NCBI GenBank assembly: GCA_019914995.1
Contig: CM034129.1
Span: 2,617,725-2,681,724 of the forward strand
DNA: 64,000 nt
Direction: 5' to 3'
From: Acanthochlamys bracteata
Taxonomy: Eukaryota > Streptophyta > Magnoliopsida > Pandanales > Velloziaceae
The notes beneath the pieces were generated by a model that saw only the letters and a list, made by a program, of their open reading frames with translations, was not told the DNA's origin and made no database searches. Positions within the stretch are counted from its first letter, which is position 1. Each line of letters starts with the position of its first letter. The position numbers were made by a program, and so were the translations under genes. This document shows, piece by piece, positions 48,518 through 60,900 of this stretch.

Positions 48518-50401
48518 CTGCCTGAACCATAATCAGATGTATCTATCTGGGCTTGGTGAAATATGCTTGCTGGAAGTTGTACAGGAAGATGCAAATATCA
48601 TATCTCATATTGTGAAGATGTAAATAGATGGCAGAATCAGTCCATACTCCAGCTACCGGATTGTACTGCCCTACAAAATAGTTGCATACCTATATCTACC
48701 CATTTAGAAAAGAAATTCCTCAAAAAACATCCTCTGCTGAAAGGATCCTTCAGGTTCAGAAGAACATGCAGAATAATGTGCTATTGAAAATCTGAAAGGA
48801 ATGTGGTAAAGATCCTAATAGAATGTATATATGTCAGCTAAGCACTGCTCGATGCTTAGCTTCATAGATTACACTTGAAATTGCTTACTCGCTGTATTCT
48901 ATCAGGCCTGATGTTTTGATGTACATTTCTCTATGGCAACGAAGTAGTAAGAGAAGAGGTGATCTGTGTTTACATATAGAAGCAACGGGAACCGATAAAG
49001 ATAGAAGTGTTTTCATCTGCTTTGCTGTTTGATTACTTTGTTGGCACAAACAACTGATATTAAGTTCACTGGTAAAATAGCATACACATTGCGCTCTTAT
49101 ACACTATTGCACAATTTTCATTAAAAGAACAAGAAAATAGCCTGGATACATTAAGAAGCATTTACAATTTCACCATTGTAGGCTTGCAGATCCATCTATT
49201 ATCTGATGATCCAAAGGCATTGGATGCAGATTTCGCTAATATTAAGCATGCCAACTACTTGCACTTATTAACCGTCTTGTATTTATCATTCTTCTTCAAT
49301 CCTTTGAGCAACTTGAACATAATGATATACACCCAACACAACTCCAAGATCACAATAGTCACCCCCATCCAATTGTAATGTGGCCCACGTCAAAACACCT
49401 TAGTCTTAGCAAAAGAAATCACAGTGTACTGTATAGTTGAGAATAGTGTTCCGACCATTATCAAAAAACAAATCAGCTACGTACCACATAATTAAGTATG
49501 AAAACAGACCACAGAATACATGTTACTGCTAATGACTTCACAAACACCATGCTCAAAATTCAAATAAATCCCAAGAAGAATATGGTAAATATATTTGCCA
49601 AAGATGAAACAAGGCTCAGAAATAATGGCTCCTAACAGAATTCAACATTCCTGCAAAATTGCACAAGTTTGCTCTTCAATTCAGGACTACGGTAGCAAAC
49701 AAGAACAGCATACCCTACACTAGGATCCTGGTAATTGATAAAGTTGTAGACTATCGTAAAGAGTTCAAGCAGATGTATAACCCACATTCAGTAGGAATAG
49801 ACTGATTTGGGAAACCGCATAAATATTAATGCTATTAATGAAATAAGAGAACCATGCATGAAAACTTCGGTTAGAATGGCACACAATGATTTGCATTAGG
49901 TTTCAGTGAATGCTGAATGTCAAACAACCAAATCACATTATGAGACATGACTGTACTAGAATAGCAAGTAATATATATATATATATATACATCACTTCCA
50001 ATACCAAAAGACAATGTTCTGTCAGATTCTAGTATCACTACCACTACAGATCACGCAATGTTCTGTCAGAAATATTACAAAGGGCAAAGGAACACTATAG
50101 ACAGGTGGAGACACCTAAGGGTCAAAAAATTCAGCAAACTTTGGAAACTATATTGACAATGAGCTCTACGTTCAAATATATATTACAAAAGACAGCAACT
50201 CATAGACCTATAAGGGGCATAATGTGAAAGTGGAAACGCTTAATAGCACTTTTGATATTCAATGTATAGAACATCCTTGTCATAAGCCCAAAAGACCCCT
50301 CAAATTACGAGATTCCAACAGCAGATACTGCATAGGTATGATGATTCACCATGAAGTGGGGATGTTGAACCTTATAGTTTCTGATACTTCAACTTTTTGC
50401 T
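48518..50401. other. CAT 3' flank and spacer
   Basis: Contains the CAT 3' UTR, a small (TA)n tract near 49974-49990 and an orphan reading fragment on the minus strand (49255-49378). Otherwise no recognised feature. Confidence 0.5.
49255..49378 (-). pseudogene. Orphan C-terminal-like fragment with one membrane helix
   Basis: On the minus strand about 40 codons read as a hydrophobic helix (VTIVILELCWVYIIMF) followed by a lysine-rich tail (KLLKGLKKNDKYKTVNKCK) and a stop. This is the shape of the C-terminus of a multi-span ER protein such as a TLC-domain protein, but I cannot name it. There is an in-frame stop just upstream and no acceptor site next to it, so it looks like a relic. Confidence 0.3.
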
Positions 50402-51965
50402 TCCTTTAGGTTTGGCAGTTGGTGCATTCTTTCCAGCCAGTTTGGCGTCATACTTTGCACGAAGGGACCATTACCGCTCCATCTGTGATAGCAAAAACGA
50501 AGGCCAGAAAAAAAAAAAGATCAGATAGCAACAACAAAAAAGATAAAAAAGAATTCTCCTACTTGTCATCAAAGAATGAACAACGATCCTAACATCTCCA
50601 AAAAATTGTAGGCAGCGTTTTTAACAACTAGTAGACTAACTACGCATGAGGAGCTAAAAATGTGTGCTGCTTCTGTTTAAAACTTATAAGCAACAGCTCC
50701 TATAGTTGATGCAGATATTAAAGTAAGCGAAATACTAACGAGCTGTTCCAGTCGGTTGTATCCTCCTTGACCAGATGCATCCATTTGTTCCTCCAACTAC
50801 AGTCAAAGCGCTCGACTTGCATGACCTTAGGCATGTTGTCTTGTCCATCTTATCCTCTCCCGTCGGTGCAGAGAAATCACGCCTATAAATATCATCAGCG
50901 CCAGCTGTACCTGCACGATCATCAGCATCCGTCTGGAAGAATGCACCTTTATGAAAGTACTTCTGCATGAATCTCCATTTCTGCTTCCTTGCTCCCTCTG
51001 ACTTGGGGTTCTTAAGCAGCCACTCTTGTCCTCCTTCTCTGTCATGTTCCTAACCCTCTCGATCTCCTCCTTCTCCTTCAACCTGGCCTCTCTTCCTCCC
51101 TATCCCTCTTAATCCTTGCAATTTCCCTCGCCTTCCACGCTTCATACTCTTTGGCCTCATTTAACTCATCATCAGTATCACATCAGCAATGTTAGCCTCC
51201 ATCTCTTCCAAATTCTTCTGTATCTGCTCATCCTTCCTAATCTCCTCCACTATAATCTGCTTTGTCTCGACCTTCCTCTCTTCAAGTCTCCGCTTTGCCA
51301 TCTCCTCAAACCTTCGCTCCTCCTCCTCTAAATGTTCCCGCTCCGCAATTGTATCCCTCTGCGCTTTTGGTATGAAAAACCGGCTTCACCAGAGCAATTC
51401 CCATCTGCTCTTCCTCCAAATCTGTCTCATACTCGGACTCCTCTTCTTCCTCCTCCTCCTCAGCAGCTTCTTCTTCTTCAAGAAGTAAAGCTTCTTCCTG
51501 TTGCCTCTGTAGAAGCTTCCCGTGTATCCTGCGCCGTCGCTCCTCTAACGCCTCCTCATCTTCCTCTTCTAAATCAAGTCCCTGAAGCTTATTCTGGTCT
51601 TCTTCTTCTTGAGCAGAGATATCTCTGCCTGCCGAATACGTCGGTGAGCTTCACGTACCTCAGCTTGAATATCACCGCGAAGTTCAGCGAGACGGCGAAG
51701 CCTGCGGTCGTCTCCACGAGCAAGACTATTTACTGTCATTAATATCCTCGCGAGAAGGAAACACACGCTCGAGAGCAGCAGATCGAGTCGAGGCAATTGG
51801 TTCGGAATCTTCGACCCGGTCATCTTCATCAGCCCACTCTGGTGCTTGACTGCTTTCCCAGGCCAGTAACGCTTTACTTTGGTCTGACCGATCTTGTATC
51901 ACGGACGGCGATCGCCGCATCGCTCACTCCGGCGGCGACAGAATCTCCGGCGAACGGAGATTGAA
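50402..51965 (-). pseudogene. MFAP1: Broken MFAP1 splicing-factor gene
   Basis: Read on the minus strand, the region matches the plant microfibrillar-associated protein 1 family along its length. Blocks in order: VSDAAIAVRD, KIGQTKVKRYWPGKA, APEWADEDD, RRLRRLAELR, HRRIRQAEI, LEERRRRI-like, EYETD, GIALVKPVF, KVETKQIIVEEIRKDE, LNEAKEYEAWKAREIARIKR, FMQKYFHKGAFFQTDADDRAGTAG, RRDFSAPTGEDKMDK and AKYDAKLAGKNAP. They lie in changing frames: the start ATG is lost, about 13 bp is missing after VRD, and at least eight small indels break the frame. A GT/AG intron (about 50486-50740) before the last block shows it is not a retrocopy. Intact MFAP1 is a nuclear protein of the spliceosomal B complex. All other genes here are intact, so assembly error is an unlikely but possible explanation. 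Confidence 0.85.
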
Positions 51966-53632
51966 TTCGCCGGAACCCTAATCAGTAATTGATTGCCGGT
52001 GGGGAGCGACCGGAGGCGGTTAAAATTTGTGTGCGCGCGCGTGGTTCGAGGCATACAAAACAAAAATGAAATGCGTCTGGTTATAAGATTGGGATCTGGT
52101 TCATATTTTAAGCTTAGTTAGAAATTTCAGTTCGAGATACTGCGCGTGTGTGTGCAGTTGCCCATTCTGTCTTTTATTGGTCGTTTAGTCAAACGATCAA
52201 TTATCAAAATCCAGATATTGAATACATGATGAGCAAACCAAAAAGAGCTCCAAAAGACTGGGAAAATGTCTTTAACGGTAGACGACTCCGGAAGCGGAAG
52301 CAATCTGTAATCGCTAGATTTATTAAACGATACCGTAAAATTACAAAACAGATTCATATTCATAAATAGAGATATCATGACCCAACCAACGAACTGAGCC
52401 ATTAGAATAAACTCCTGTAACTAGACGAAGGAGTGAAAGGTGGGGGGATGACTGACAGCAGTCCATGTACCACTTTGTTCCCAAGGTGTATGCTTTGCAG
52501 GATACACGGAATCTCTAAAATACTGGTTGAACATGCGAACAACTTTGCAGACCTTCCTTGATGGGATTTACCACACTTCTTAAATAAGTTTCAGGATCAA
52601 CTTTTCTGAAAGTGGGACTGCAGTGAGGAAGGATTATCGCTAGTCGTGTCCAAGCATCAGATTCTGAGTGTGCACAACACAAATCATGGCAAGACGCGCT
52701 TAGCGGAAAAGAGCGCATTTTCTTTCCGACTCTCTACTTCAGCAAGTATGGTAGGCTCGTCAGTCATCAAACGGAAGGGTCAATTACTGATGCCAAATAC
52801 GTTCCCTTTTAAAGAACCATTCTTAAGTTTTCTCCTTCTAGCTCTTTCAGGTTGCAACTTTCCGAAAAGTTCGCTGTTGATCAAATGGTACCACCCCTTG
52901 CAGACACACTTGACTCTCAGCATCATCCGAACAGGCAGAGGGATAGATTCTCCGACACAACATCGATGCTCAACTCAGTATTATCGGCCAGTATATACTA
53001 GCTAATCTGATCCAATCTTTGGGCTTATTAATAAATCTTCATCAACCAAGATAAAGAGTTGAACTCCTATTAAGCTTAGTCATCACCTATATTCAAAGAG
53101 CTGATTACGCTCTGAATTCATCTATCGCTCACTAGATTAAAATCAATCTGTGAAAGCCTACTTCCCCTTCTGTCGGGCCTCCAAGGAAGATGGTCTCTTT
53201 AACTACTAGCCAGAGATTCACAGATGTACTGTTGATTTGTTGTTGCCCTCCCAAGCCATTGCAGAGGAGAGACAACCACCAGTATTTCTAAATAGTAGAA
53301 GAACCACAACTTAGGACTCATTTGCGCATCAGTTCCATGACTTACATATGCAATAGCAAACTGAATGGTTCACAGATAGGGATGTCAGTATGCTCCAGTA
53401 TTCATAATAAGTGGACACGCTGATAAAAGGCTCAGTGATGTACACAAAATTTTTCCAGATGCTTCACGTGGAAATCTGTACACGCTTGAACTGAATAGAC
53501 TGACACAGAAAATCCACTAAAAACAGTGAGATGTAGTCCAACAACACTGCAAAGTTACAATGTGACGAGGGGCCAAATAGACTGTTTACAAGTTGACTCC
53601 ATATCTGGACTCCAACAGCCACAAGGGCCAGA
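51966..53632. other. MFAP1-RFC3 interval with F-box relic
   Basis: Contains the former MFAP1 promoter (with a GTGTGCGCGCGCG run near 52030), the F-box relic at 52440-52980, and about 650 bp of RFC3 3' flank without recognised features. Confidence 0.5.
52440..52980 (-). pseudogene. F-box gene relic
   Basis: On the minus strand near 52980-52860 the translation gives DVVSENL, a one-base frame change, then LPVRMMLRVKCVCKGWYHLI. This is the F-box pattern (DVVxEILxRLPVKSLLRFKCVCKSWYxLI). After LINSELFGKL the frame soon ends, and the rest (to about 52440) reads only as scattered pieces such as CAHSESDAWTRL and VDPETYLRSVV. F-box proteins recruit substrates to SCF ubiquitin ligases; this copy is broken early and is unlikely to make one. 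Confidence 0.62.
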
Positions 53633-56600
53633 TTAGCCAAATGTTGCAATGAGGAATTCCTTGTAGATGCTCATAAACTTCGCGACGAAAGCTGCAATTG
53701 ATTTAGAACGCACAATGGAAACATTTAGACTTTCACACACTTATTGCTCTCATAATAGATGCCACAATCATTAACAAAACAAAACCACAGCTAATTCTAG
53801 TGTTCAGCAGAAATCATGTCTACAAGGCATGTAGTGTAATAAATGATTGATGAGGTATTAGGAGATGAAAGGAAGAGACTGTAGAAACAGCACTAGATAA
53901 AGAAAAGCCTATGTAATCCACTTATGCTTGATATGCTCCCAGACACAAATTTAATTAGAAGGAAGATGGACTTGCCAGTACAGAACTGATACCTTCTATG
54001 TGAAATATTGCCTTTTGCCCAAGACGCATTCTATGTTCCTGCAAAATATAAAGGTAGTCAAAAGATATGTTGATATCATGCAACCAGTATCTTCCTGGAA
54101 ACAGAATTTCGGAAAGAATGTTGCAAAATGATGCTAGAATCCTTAAACCGAAATTTAGCATGGTGTCATTAAATTCTTAGAACACCAATTCTTGAAAGGG
54201 AAAATAAGCCCAGCTCGGTCTACTCTGCACGTACTATACTATTAAAGGTTGGACAAAGCAAATGAAATGACCTTGAGTTCAATCAAAAACAAATAAAGAG
54301 ATACAGGTGTTAACAAATTATTTCATACAAATGATATCAAACAACAGAACTGAATGACCTCACACCAAATAACTGAATACTGGAAAATACTACAGTCAAA
54401 AGAACCATATGCAGGTAAGCTCACATCATTTGCAAAAAAATTCTGAATATGTACATCAAAAGCTCAAGTTCTTTTTAGGTTGAAGTTAAACTAAGAAAAA
54501 AATTGTGAGGCACCTTGAATTTGTTTGTATTAGGGAATAATTTAGATGGTTTTTATTAACAAAATGAAAGCATTATAATCACTTTCTATGATACATAACA
54601 ATAAGGCATCTCAAACAGTACCGACACTGAAAAACATTGCCCCTAGGGAATGTATAGTGCTTATTCTCATAAAGGTCCATATACTCAACACAGATCCTAG
54701 TGAAATGAGGTAAGATTGACTCACATAGTATGCAGCCCAATGACAAATTTCATGTTTCAGCTCAGAATCCAACTTCTTAAGTAGTTCAGACAATAACTTC
54801 TGCATGTTTAAAAATAGAAACGACCATCAATATCATAATTACAGTTTATAATACATAAACAGAAAAACCAGAAATAACAGATATCTAAATTTGAAGTAGA
54901 CGCAGAATGAATTTCTGATACCTTTAAAATGATCTCGGGAGGGATGCAGTTGACTAGAAGCTCATATACTTTCCCGCGAACCTGAAACAATCTAGGAACA
55001 ATAGAAGGTCAGTTTAACATTTCTACAATCCCTAGTATTTTGCATGAAGTTTCATCAAAAAATATTCAAGTTAGTAAATGAAGCAACAAAATAACTTTAG
55101 GCTCCCTGTACCAATTTCCTGGACGCCAAGAAATAGTTGACAACTTAACTAAGGCATGGGATGGAAAAAGGAGACAAAAAAATTTAAGTAAGAAAGAATT
55201 GCAGAAACGAAAAAAAAACCTTTTAGGGCTCTGCTCCTTCATTATATCAGATGCTATCTCAGAAACATATTGTTCCCAATCCAAAGGTGGAATGGATTGA
55301 TTATCAGAGAAAGGATACCTGTAATAAAGACAAGGCAGAAACAGTTAAACCAATAAATTTAGGATGGTAGTAATATGCCTAAAAGGGTAAACAGATGAGT
55401 TCTGAGGAGTTTACTGTTGCACCCGGCAGGTCTCAAAAGACAATATTGCCCTCCTCAAGTTTCTATTTGATTGAGCTGCAATATGAGTACCAAGTTTGGG
55501 AGGAAGGTGCAAGTTTTCCTTCTTGCTGATGAAATCCAATACTTTAATGATCTGACGCAACCAAATACATATGCTTTCAAAAATGAGAAACTAGAACAAT
55601 ATGCCAAAAATATATGAAACAACCTTGGAAAGTCATCTGACCAAACATCCGCTCATAGTGTTATAGAAAAAATGGCAATAGAACGATATTTTTTAAGGGT
55701 AGAGAAATCCGAGCTACGTAAGAACAAAGAATGTATTGTCTTGATTGATGATTGTTACATGCTACCAAATGCAATGTCAATTCATGACATAAACCTGTTC
55801 CTGAGTGGGTGCATTGACTCTGACATTCAAACAGCGAGATCTAATGGCTTCAGTTACTCTTGAAGAGCTATTGCAGCAAAGAATCAACCGACATGATGCA
55901 CTGTATGCCTCCATCGTTCTCCGAAGAGCATGCTGGGCTTCCCTTGATAACTTATCAACTTCATTCAACACCAGTACTGCATTGAACACACATCCCCAGC
56001 TTTATGATACATCTCAATTGTCACAAAATGATACAATGAAAATATGCAGAAGCTACCAATATTGAATCCTAGCTGTTATCAAGGGGTGTGTTGCTTCATA
56101 GCTTCTTTTGTTCAAGCAATCCATATTACAGAACAACAATAAGCTTCAACAGGTAAAATCTTGCTTAAATATTTAGCAGCATACCTTTGTGCCCCTTTCT
56201 ACCCTTAGTGTCAATTGGTCTGTTCTTGGCCATATCTTTAATAATCTCCTGAACGATGTATCTGTCCTGGAAGCCAGTATCACTTGGGTTCATCTCAACA
56301 TGATGGGTGCTTGATAATGTTGTCAGCTCAATCTCAAGTGTTCTGGTCCCAGCCTGTGATCACCCAAAATACCAAATTTTACAAGGCATATGATCATCAA
56401 GTAAAGCTAAGTCGAAAACAAGTCAGATTCACAGGAAAGACACACCAGAGTTAAACTTTCGCAACAGATATTGATGATATTCCATTCAATTGACTGATTA
56501 AAAGAAGGTATGAGCCAGAAAAATTACATCGATTTTCCATGTCTTGTTCTCCATCTTCACCTAAAATCCAACAAATCAAACCATAACTTTCCGGGAAACA

Positions 56601-56975
56601 AATTACAGAATTAAGTAAAGAGCAAACCACAGAACAAAGGAATTCACCTTCTCCGCACTAGCACCGAACATTTGCTTGAGAAGGGCCATGGTTAGGGTTT
56701 TCTTTCCAGAACCGGAGGGACCATAGAAGAGAAGATGTGGGCAGTCCTGCTCCGACACCTAACATTCCACATTTAAGAACAATAATTCCATCAAATTCAC
56801 AAAAATGAAATAAAACAGAAATTCGTCGTGATGATTCAAAACCCTAAGACCAATCAAGCTGAGATCTAAGGTACAGAGATCGAAGAATCACCAGCTTCTT
56901 GAGATTCATGGCAATATCTTCATGGACAATAATCTGATCAAGAGTTCGGGGGCGGTATTTGTCGACCCACAACAT
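53633..56975 (-). CDS. RFC3: Replication factor C subunit 3 (clamp loader)
   Basis: Eleven exons on the minus strand (56975-56892, 56758-56648, 56561-56529, 56353-56185, 55976-55795, 55551-55415, 55318-55220, 54991-54922, 54799-54725, 54038-53993, 53691-53633) join in phase to 354 aa, the expected length. The N-terminus MLWVDKYRPRTLDQI is the RFC box. Walker A is GPSGSGKKT, Walker B reads LVLNEVDKL, and the SRC arginine-finger motif is in AIRSRC. The helical collar domain follows, ending in AFVAKFMSIYKEFLIATFG. The RFC complex loads PCNA onto primed DNA in the nucleus for replication and repair; in Arabidopsis the gene is essential. One detail decides exon 8: the acceptor at 54991 rather than one 14 bases downstream is needed to keep the RLFQVRGK frame. 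A perfect E2F-type site lies upstream. Confidence 0.96.
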
Positions 56976-57991
56976 TGTTGCAGAGAGTGAAGCGAGTGAT
57001 CGAGTTCAGAGAAAAGAAAGAAATATGATAGTGTCAGAGAACAGTCCCACTTTTATAGCGCGTGGCGGGTGAGGTAAGAGAGACGAATTGGCGGGAAACC
57101 AATTGGGAGATTTTATAGAGGCCGCAATCTGAGCCAGTTTTTTTGAGCAAGGCCCTTGTTGGTAATAAAATAACACGCAAAGCATCTTCCTTTCTCTGAT
57201 TCTCTGAACTGACTAAGAAATACCTGAGTACAAATTTGCGTACGCCTTACCTGATTATCAATTCACCGCACAAACAAAGAACAAGCTTTTATAGTACAAG
57301 TAGTGCAAGAAAGCGTATAGGGTTCTTCCTCAGAACACAAGTTTCCAACATCACTGTTGATGCTTTTCAAACCAATGACAAGCATAAAGATAAACGAGTT
57401 ACAGAAATGTCTACCATTGCCTAGATAAAAGCACAAAAAGGAACTATATCATCAAAATGGACTGGCAGCAGTTAGTTTACATGTATTCATCAATCAATGC
57501 AAACAGCTATAACCGCTCCGAACAAAGCCATGCGTTGAAAGCATAGACACTTGAAGCAGGGGACTTCAGATCAGAAAACAGCCACCTTTGAATTTGTTAG
57601 GCGATAATTTCCAACTTTAAGGGAAAGTAAAAATCATTTGAAACCCAGATGCGGTTGCCCTCCTTTTGCACGAGGATAGATTACAGTACTCCTTGAGAAT
57701 CAACTAAAAGTGTGCCTCAGCATGTATAGAATAGCAATACCGGTTCTAAATCTCCATGCAACAAAAGACAAAAGAACTCTGCATATCATATAGAAAAGAT
57801 CCATAAGTTTCTCAGATATAGAATTTGCAATCTACCTACTTCATCATGCGCTTGACATTAAAGATAATATGTGCACGCCTTACCTTTTTTAATAGGAAGA
57901 AGATCACATGGATTTTCAGCTTAGAGTACTATTTCAGCTGCGGTCTTGATATCAGACTTAGACGACTTAGTATTCCAAATCTCAATGCTAA
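56976..57991. other. RFC3 promoter and PNPase 3' flank
   Basis: RFC3 and PNPase are both on the minus strand, so this 1 kb holds the PNPase 3' UTR and the RFC3 promoter. No additional gene seen; long frames here are not recognisable. Confidence 0.6.
57088..57098 (+). promoter_or_regulatory. E2F binding site upstream of RFC3
   Basis: TTGGCGGGAAA contains TTTCCCGCC on the opposite strand, matching the plant E2F/DP consensus TTTSSCGC. It lies about 113 bp upstream of the RFC3 ATG. E2F sites are standard in S-phase genes such as clamp-loader and MCM genes. A second GGCGGG is at 57064-57069. Confidence 0.7.
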
Positions 57992-60900
57992 TCAGCCAAC
58001 TGTAGCCTCTTCACTGACTGATTTAGCCCCTTTGGGGGAGATCGTCCCACTGCTTGCCTTAGTGCTGCTTTTTTTAGGTCCCTCCTTATTCAGAAATGGT
58101 TCTTCAGAAGAGCTGCCTGGTTTTCTAACAATCTTCTCCTGTATTTTAACAGAAACTTTTTCTTCCGTTGAAGACACTTCATTTGAAATAGACGTTGCCT
58201 TTTTCTTCAGATCCTTCTTGATTGTGAAATTCTCTGATTGCTCTTCAACTTTACCAGCTAAAGGAGACTTGTTTGAAGGTTTTCTTGTAATAAGCTTAAG
58301 AGTGCTATCTCGGGGCTTGGCATTTTCCTTCACAGAGCTATTATCTTGCTGCCTTACATTGGTCGTGGCATTTGCATCCGGAAGCAAAGCACGGTGGCTC
58401 AACCGTAGCTGACCCTTCTCATTTATCTATGATAACAACGCACTGAATTATTAAAATAATAAGGGTAGCAGAGGACAGTACCAGAGCAGATATGTAACAG
58501 GAAGATAATAGACTATTGAGCAAACATTTTTCAACTGTCAATACTTTTGGAATATCTATAAGACACAAAACATCTACATACAGAATGCACTAGATACATC
58601 TGGATAGAGAAACAATAAGTAGCAGGACCACAGAAGGGGAAAAAAGTAAAGGAGGGTGCATATATGCAGCCTAACTATTTCTAGCAATTTAATGCTTGGC
58701 ACGATGTTTACTCAAATTTCAATTGCAGATCAAATACAGAAGAATTACCCCCAAAAGAATATAAATTATCTGATGATAGTTTCCTATTTTCTACCCACTG
58801 ACCTCGATTAGTTTAACATCCAAGCGATCACCAACTTTGAAAGCCTGCACATGACTTATCAATCAATATAAATTAAGGAAAAAGAAAGAAAATAAGATGC
58901 TATCAGCAGCAAATTGCAAAAAGTAGAAAAAGAAAATGGAGTGCAGCTTACATCTTCAGCCTTCGCCAACCATTCCGAACTTAGTTCACTGATATGACAT
59001 AGTCCCTGAAAATTTTGTAATTATGCCATAACATAAATCTACCAAAACAGAATGAATATACTAGTTTCTGAACACTTTCACACACAGGTATTGGAAAAAA
59101 AATTAGTGCAATACAAATACTGGTTCCAGAAATTGATGTCTTTGTAATATCTCTCATACGTGATAAGTTTCAAGCAACATATGCAAATTTGCTTTGCTTC
59201 TTATATTAAAATGCAGCCTCAGCCTTAGAGAAAATAAAGAGTGGTAAGACCAATCTACAAATACAATATGCCAAACTGCAGCATGCACATAGCCAGGTAA
59301 GATCGTATTGACATCCATTCAGTAGAATTTAGCAAACCTCACGTCCAGGAGCAATCTCTACGAAAACTCCATAAGGTGCAATTGATTTGATCTCACAATT
59401 TCTGAAAAAGGCACAATAAGCAGTGCGAAAGAGGTCTCAGTATTAAGTTACACCAACTACAAAGTTAATGTCCTTTGGAGCATGCTAGCTCTATAAGCAT
59501 AATAACAGAAAATTATTGCTGTCTTGCATGAAAGAGACTGGCAAAACATGGATGTGCATCATATACGGTAATCTTCTCAAGATTACAGAAGCTGGTGTGA
59601 GTTATACATAAATATCAGGGTCAGGAGTCCAACCACATGCCTACTACCTTCCACTTACATATCGCTACTGGCATACAGTCATGAGCACCAAAGGCCAAAT
59701 CTGTCCTTTACTAAAAAGAGCTACTCATAGAGCACAACACCATATATTGATGCTGAAAGGGTGAAGCACCAGAAAGAAAATTCAGTGAAGATTAACAAGC
59801 CTACCACTTCCTCTACTACAGCACTTGCCCATATTGGCAAGCTCTTGCTTTAAAAAATATCTACACCGATGCCAATATAAAAAAATAGTAATAAATAATT
59901 TCTGAGAAGTTATAAAATAGAAAACAAAAATACAGGACACCAAATTGATCTATGTTTCAAAAAGTTTAAGAAGAAGGTAATGACTTTCAGAAATATCTTT
60001 AAAATAATTGTCTTAATCCTCTATGTTCCTAGTACTGCATGTCAAGAGCTTGGGTTGGCAGTTAGTAGATTCAAACCTGTAGATTTCCCCAACTACTGGA
60101 ACCATTGTGAGGTTTTCTATTATAGCTTTAGACTTCTCCAAACTGGCCAAGTCCTTAGCAGTAATTTTAACCTACAACATAAAGACAAAAGTTAAAATGG
60201 TATGAGCTATCGCAAGCATCTTGATAAATAAAGGTGAAGTTTTCATCCTTACAATGCCGTCATCTTGGGCATCGATAGCTTCTACTCCAGTCTCCTCTAT
60301 GATGCTTCTTACTTTCTTTCCACCAGTACCAATGATTAGATTTATTTTCTCTGGTTTAACCTAAATTTTAGTTTTAAGCAATGTAAATAAGACACAGGTG
60401 AAACGTTTAAGCCAGAAGGGTTCAAATCTCCTTAATCCAAAAATTGTTCAGAAAAGATAAAAACAAACCTTCATGACATGAATAAGTGGAGCATACATGG
60501 AGAGCTTCTTAGATGGAGGTGGTGAAGACTTTAACATTTCCTCTACAGAAACAACAAAGTCATAAGCTGCCTGATAACTTTTCCAATGATAGAAATACAT
60601 GTCTAAGGTTGGTGTATGTCTTCCACCGGAGATCATATGAATACATTCTGAAAACTATGTCTTCCACCAAGCAACTAACAAAATAATTTCGACAGCGACT
60701 GAATGGAGGATTCATATAAGGTACTCAGCGATGAAGCTGGATTAGATTTCATTCAGACTACGACAGAAGCTCGTCTGCTAAAATGTCAAATCATTCGACT
60801 TATATACTAGATTACTGTGAAACAAGTACATCCATCATAGCAAAAGATATTTTTCATCATTGTGAAATTATAGTTCAGCCACTTCAAAAGTTTGAAATCT

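Noticed and set aside
51116-51742. Leucine- and serine-rich plus-strand frames
   Set aside because: They mirror the E/K-rich MFAP1 coiled coil on the other strand and have no independent support.
57825-58412. A 195-codon open frame on the plus strand opposite PNPase
   Set aside because: It is the antisense of the low-complexity PNPase tail, shows no domain, and the minus-strand exon is in phase with the conserved S1 domain.
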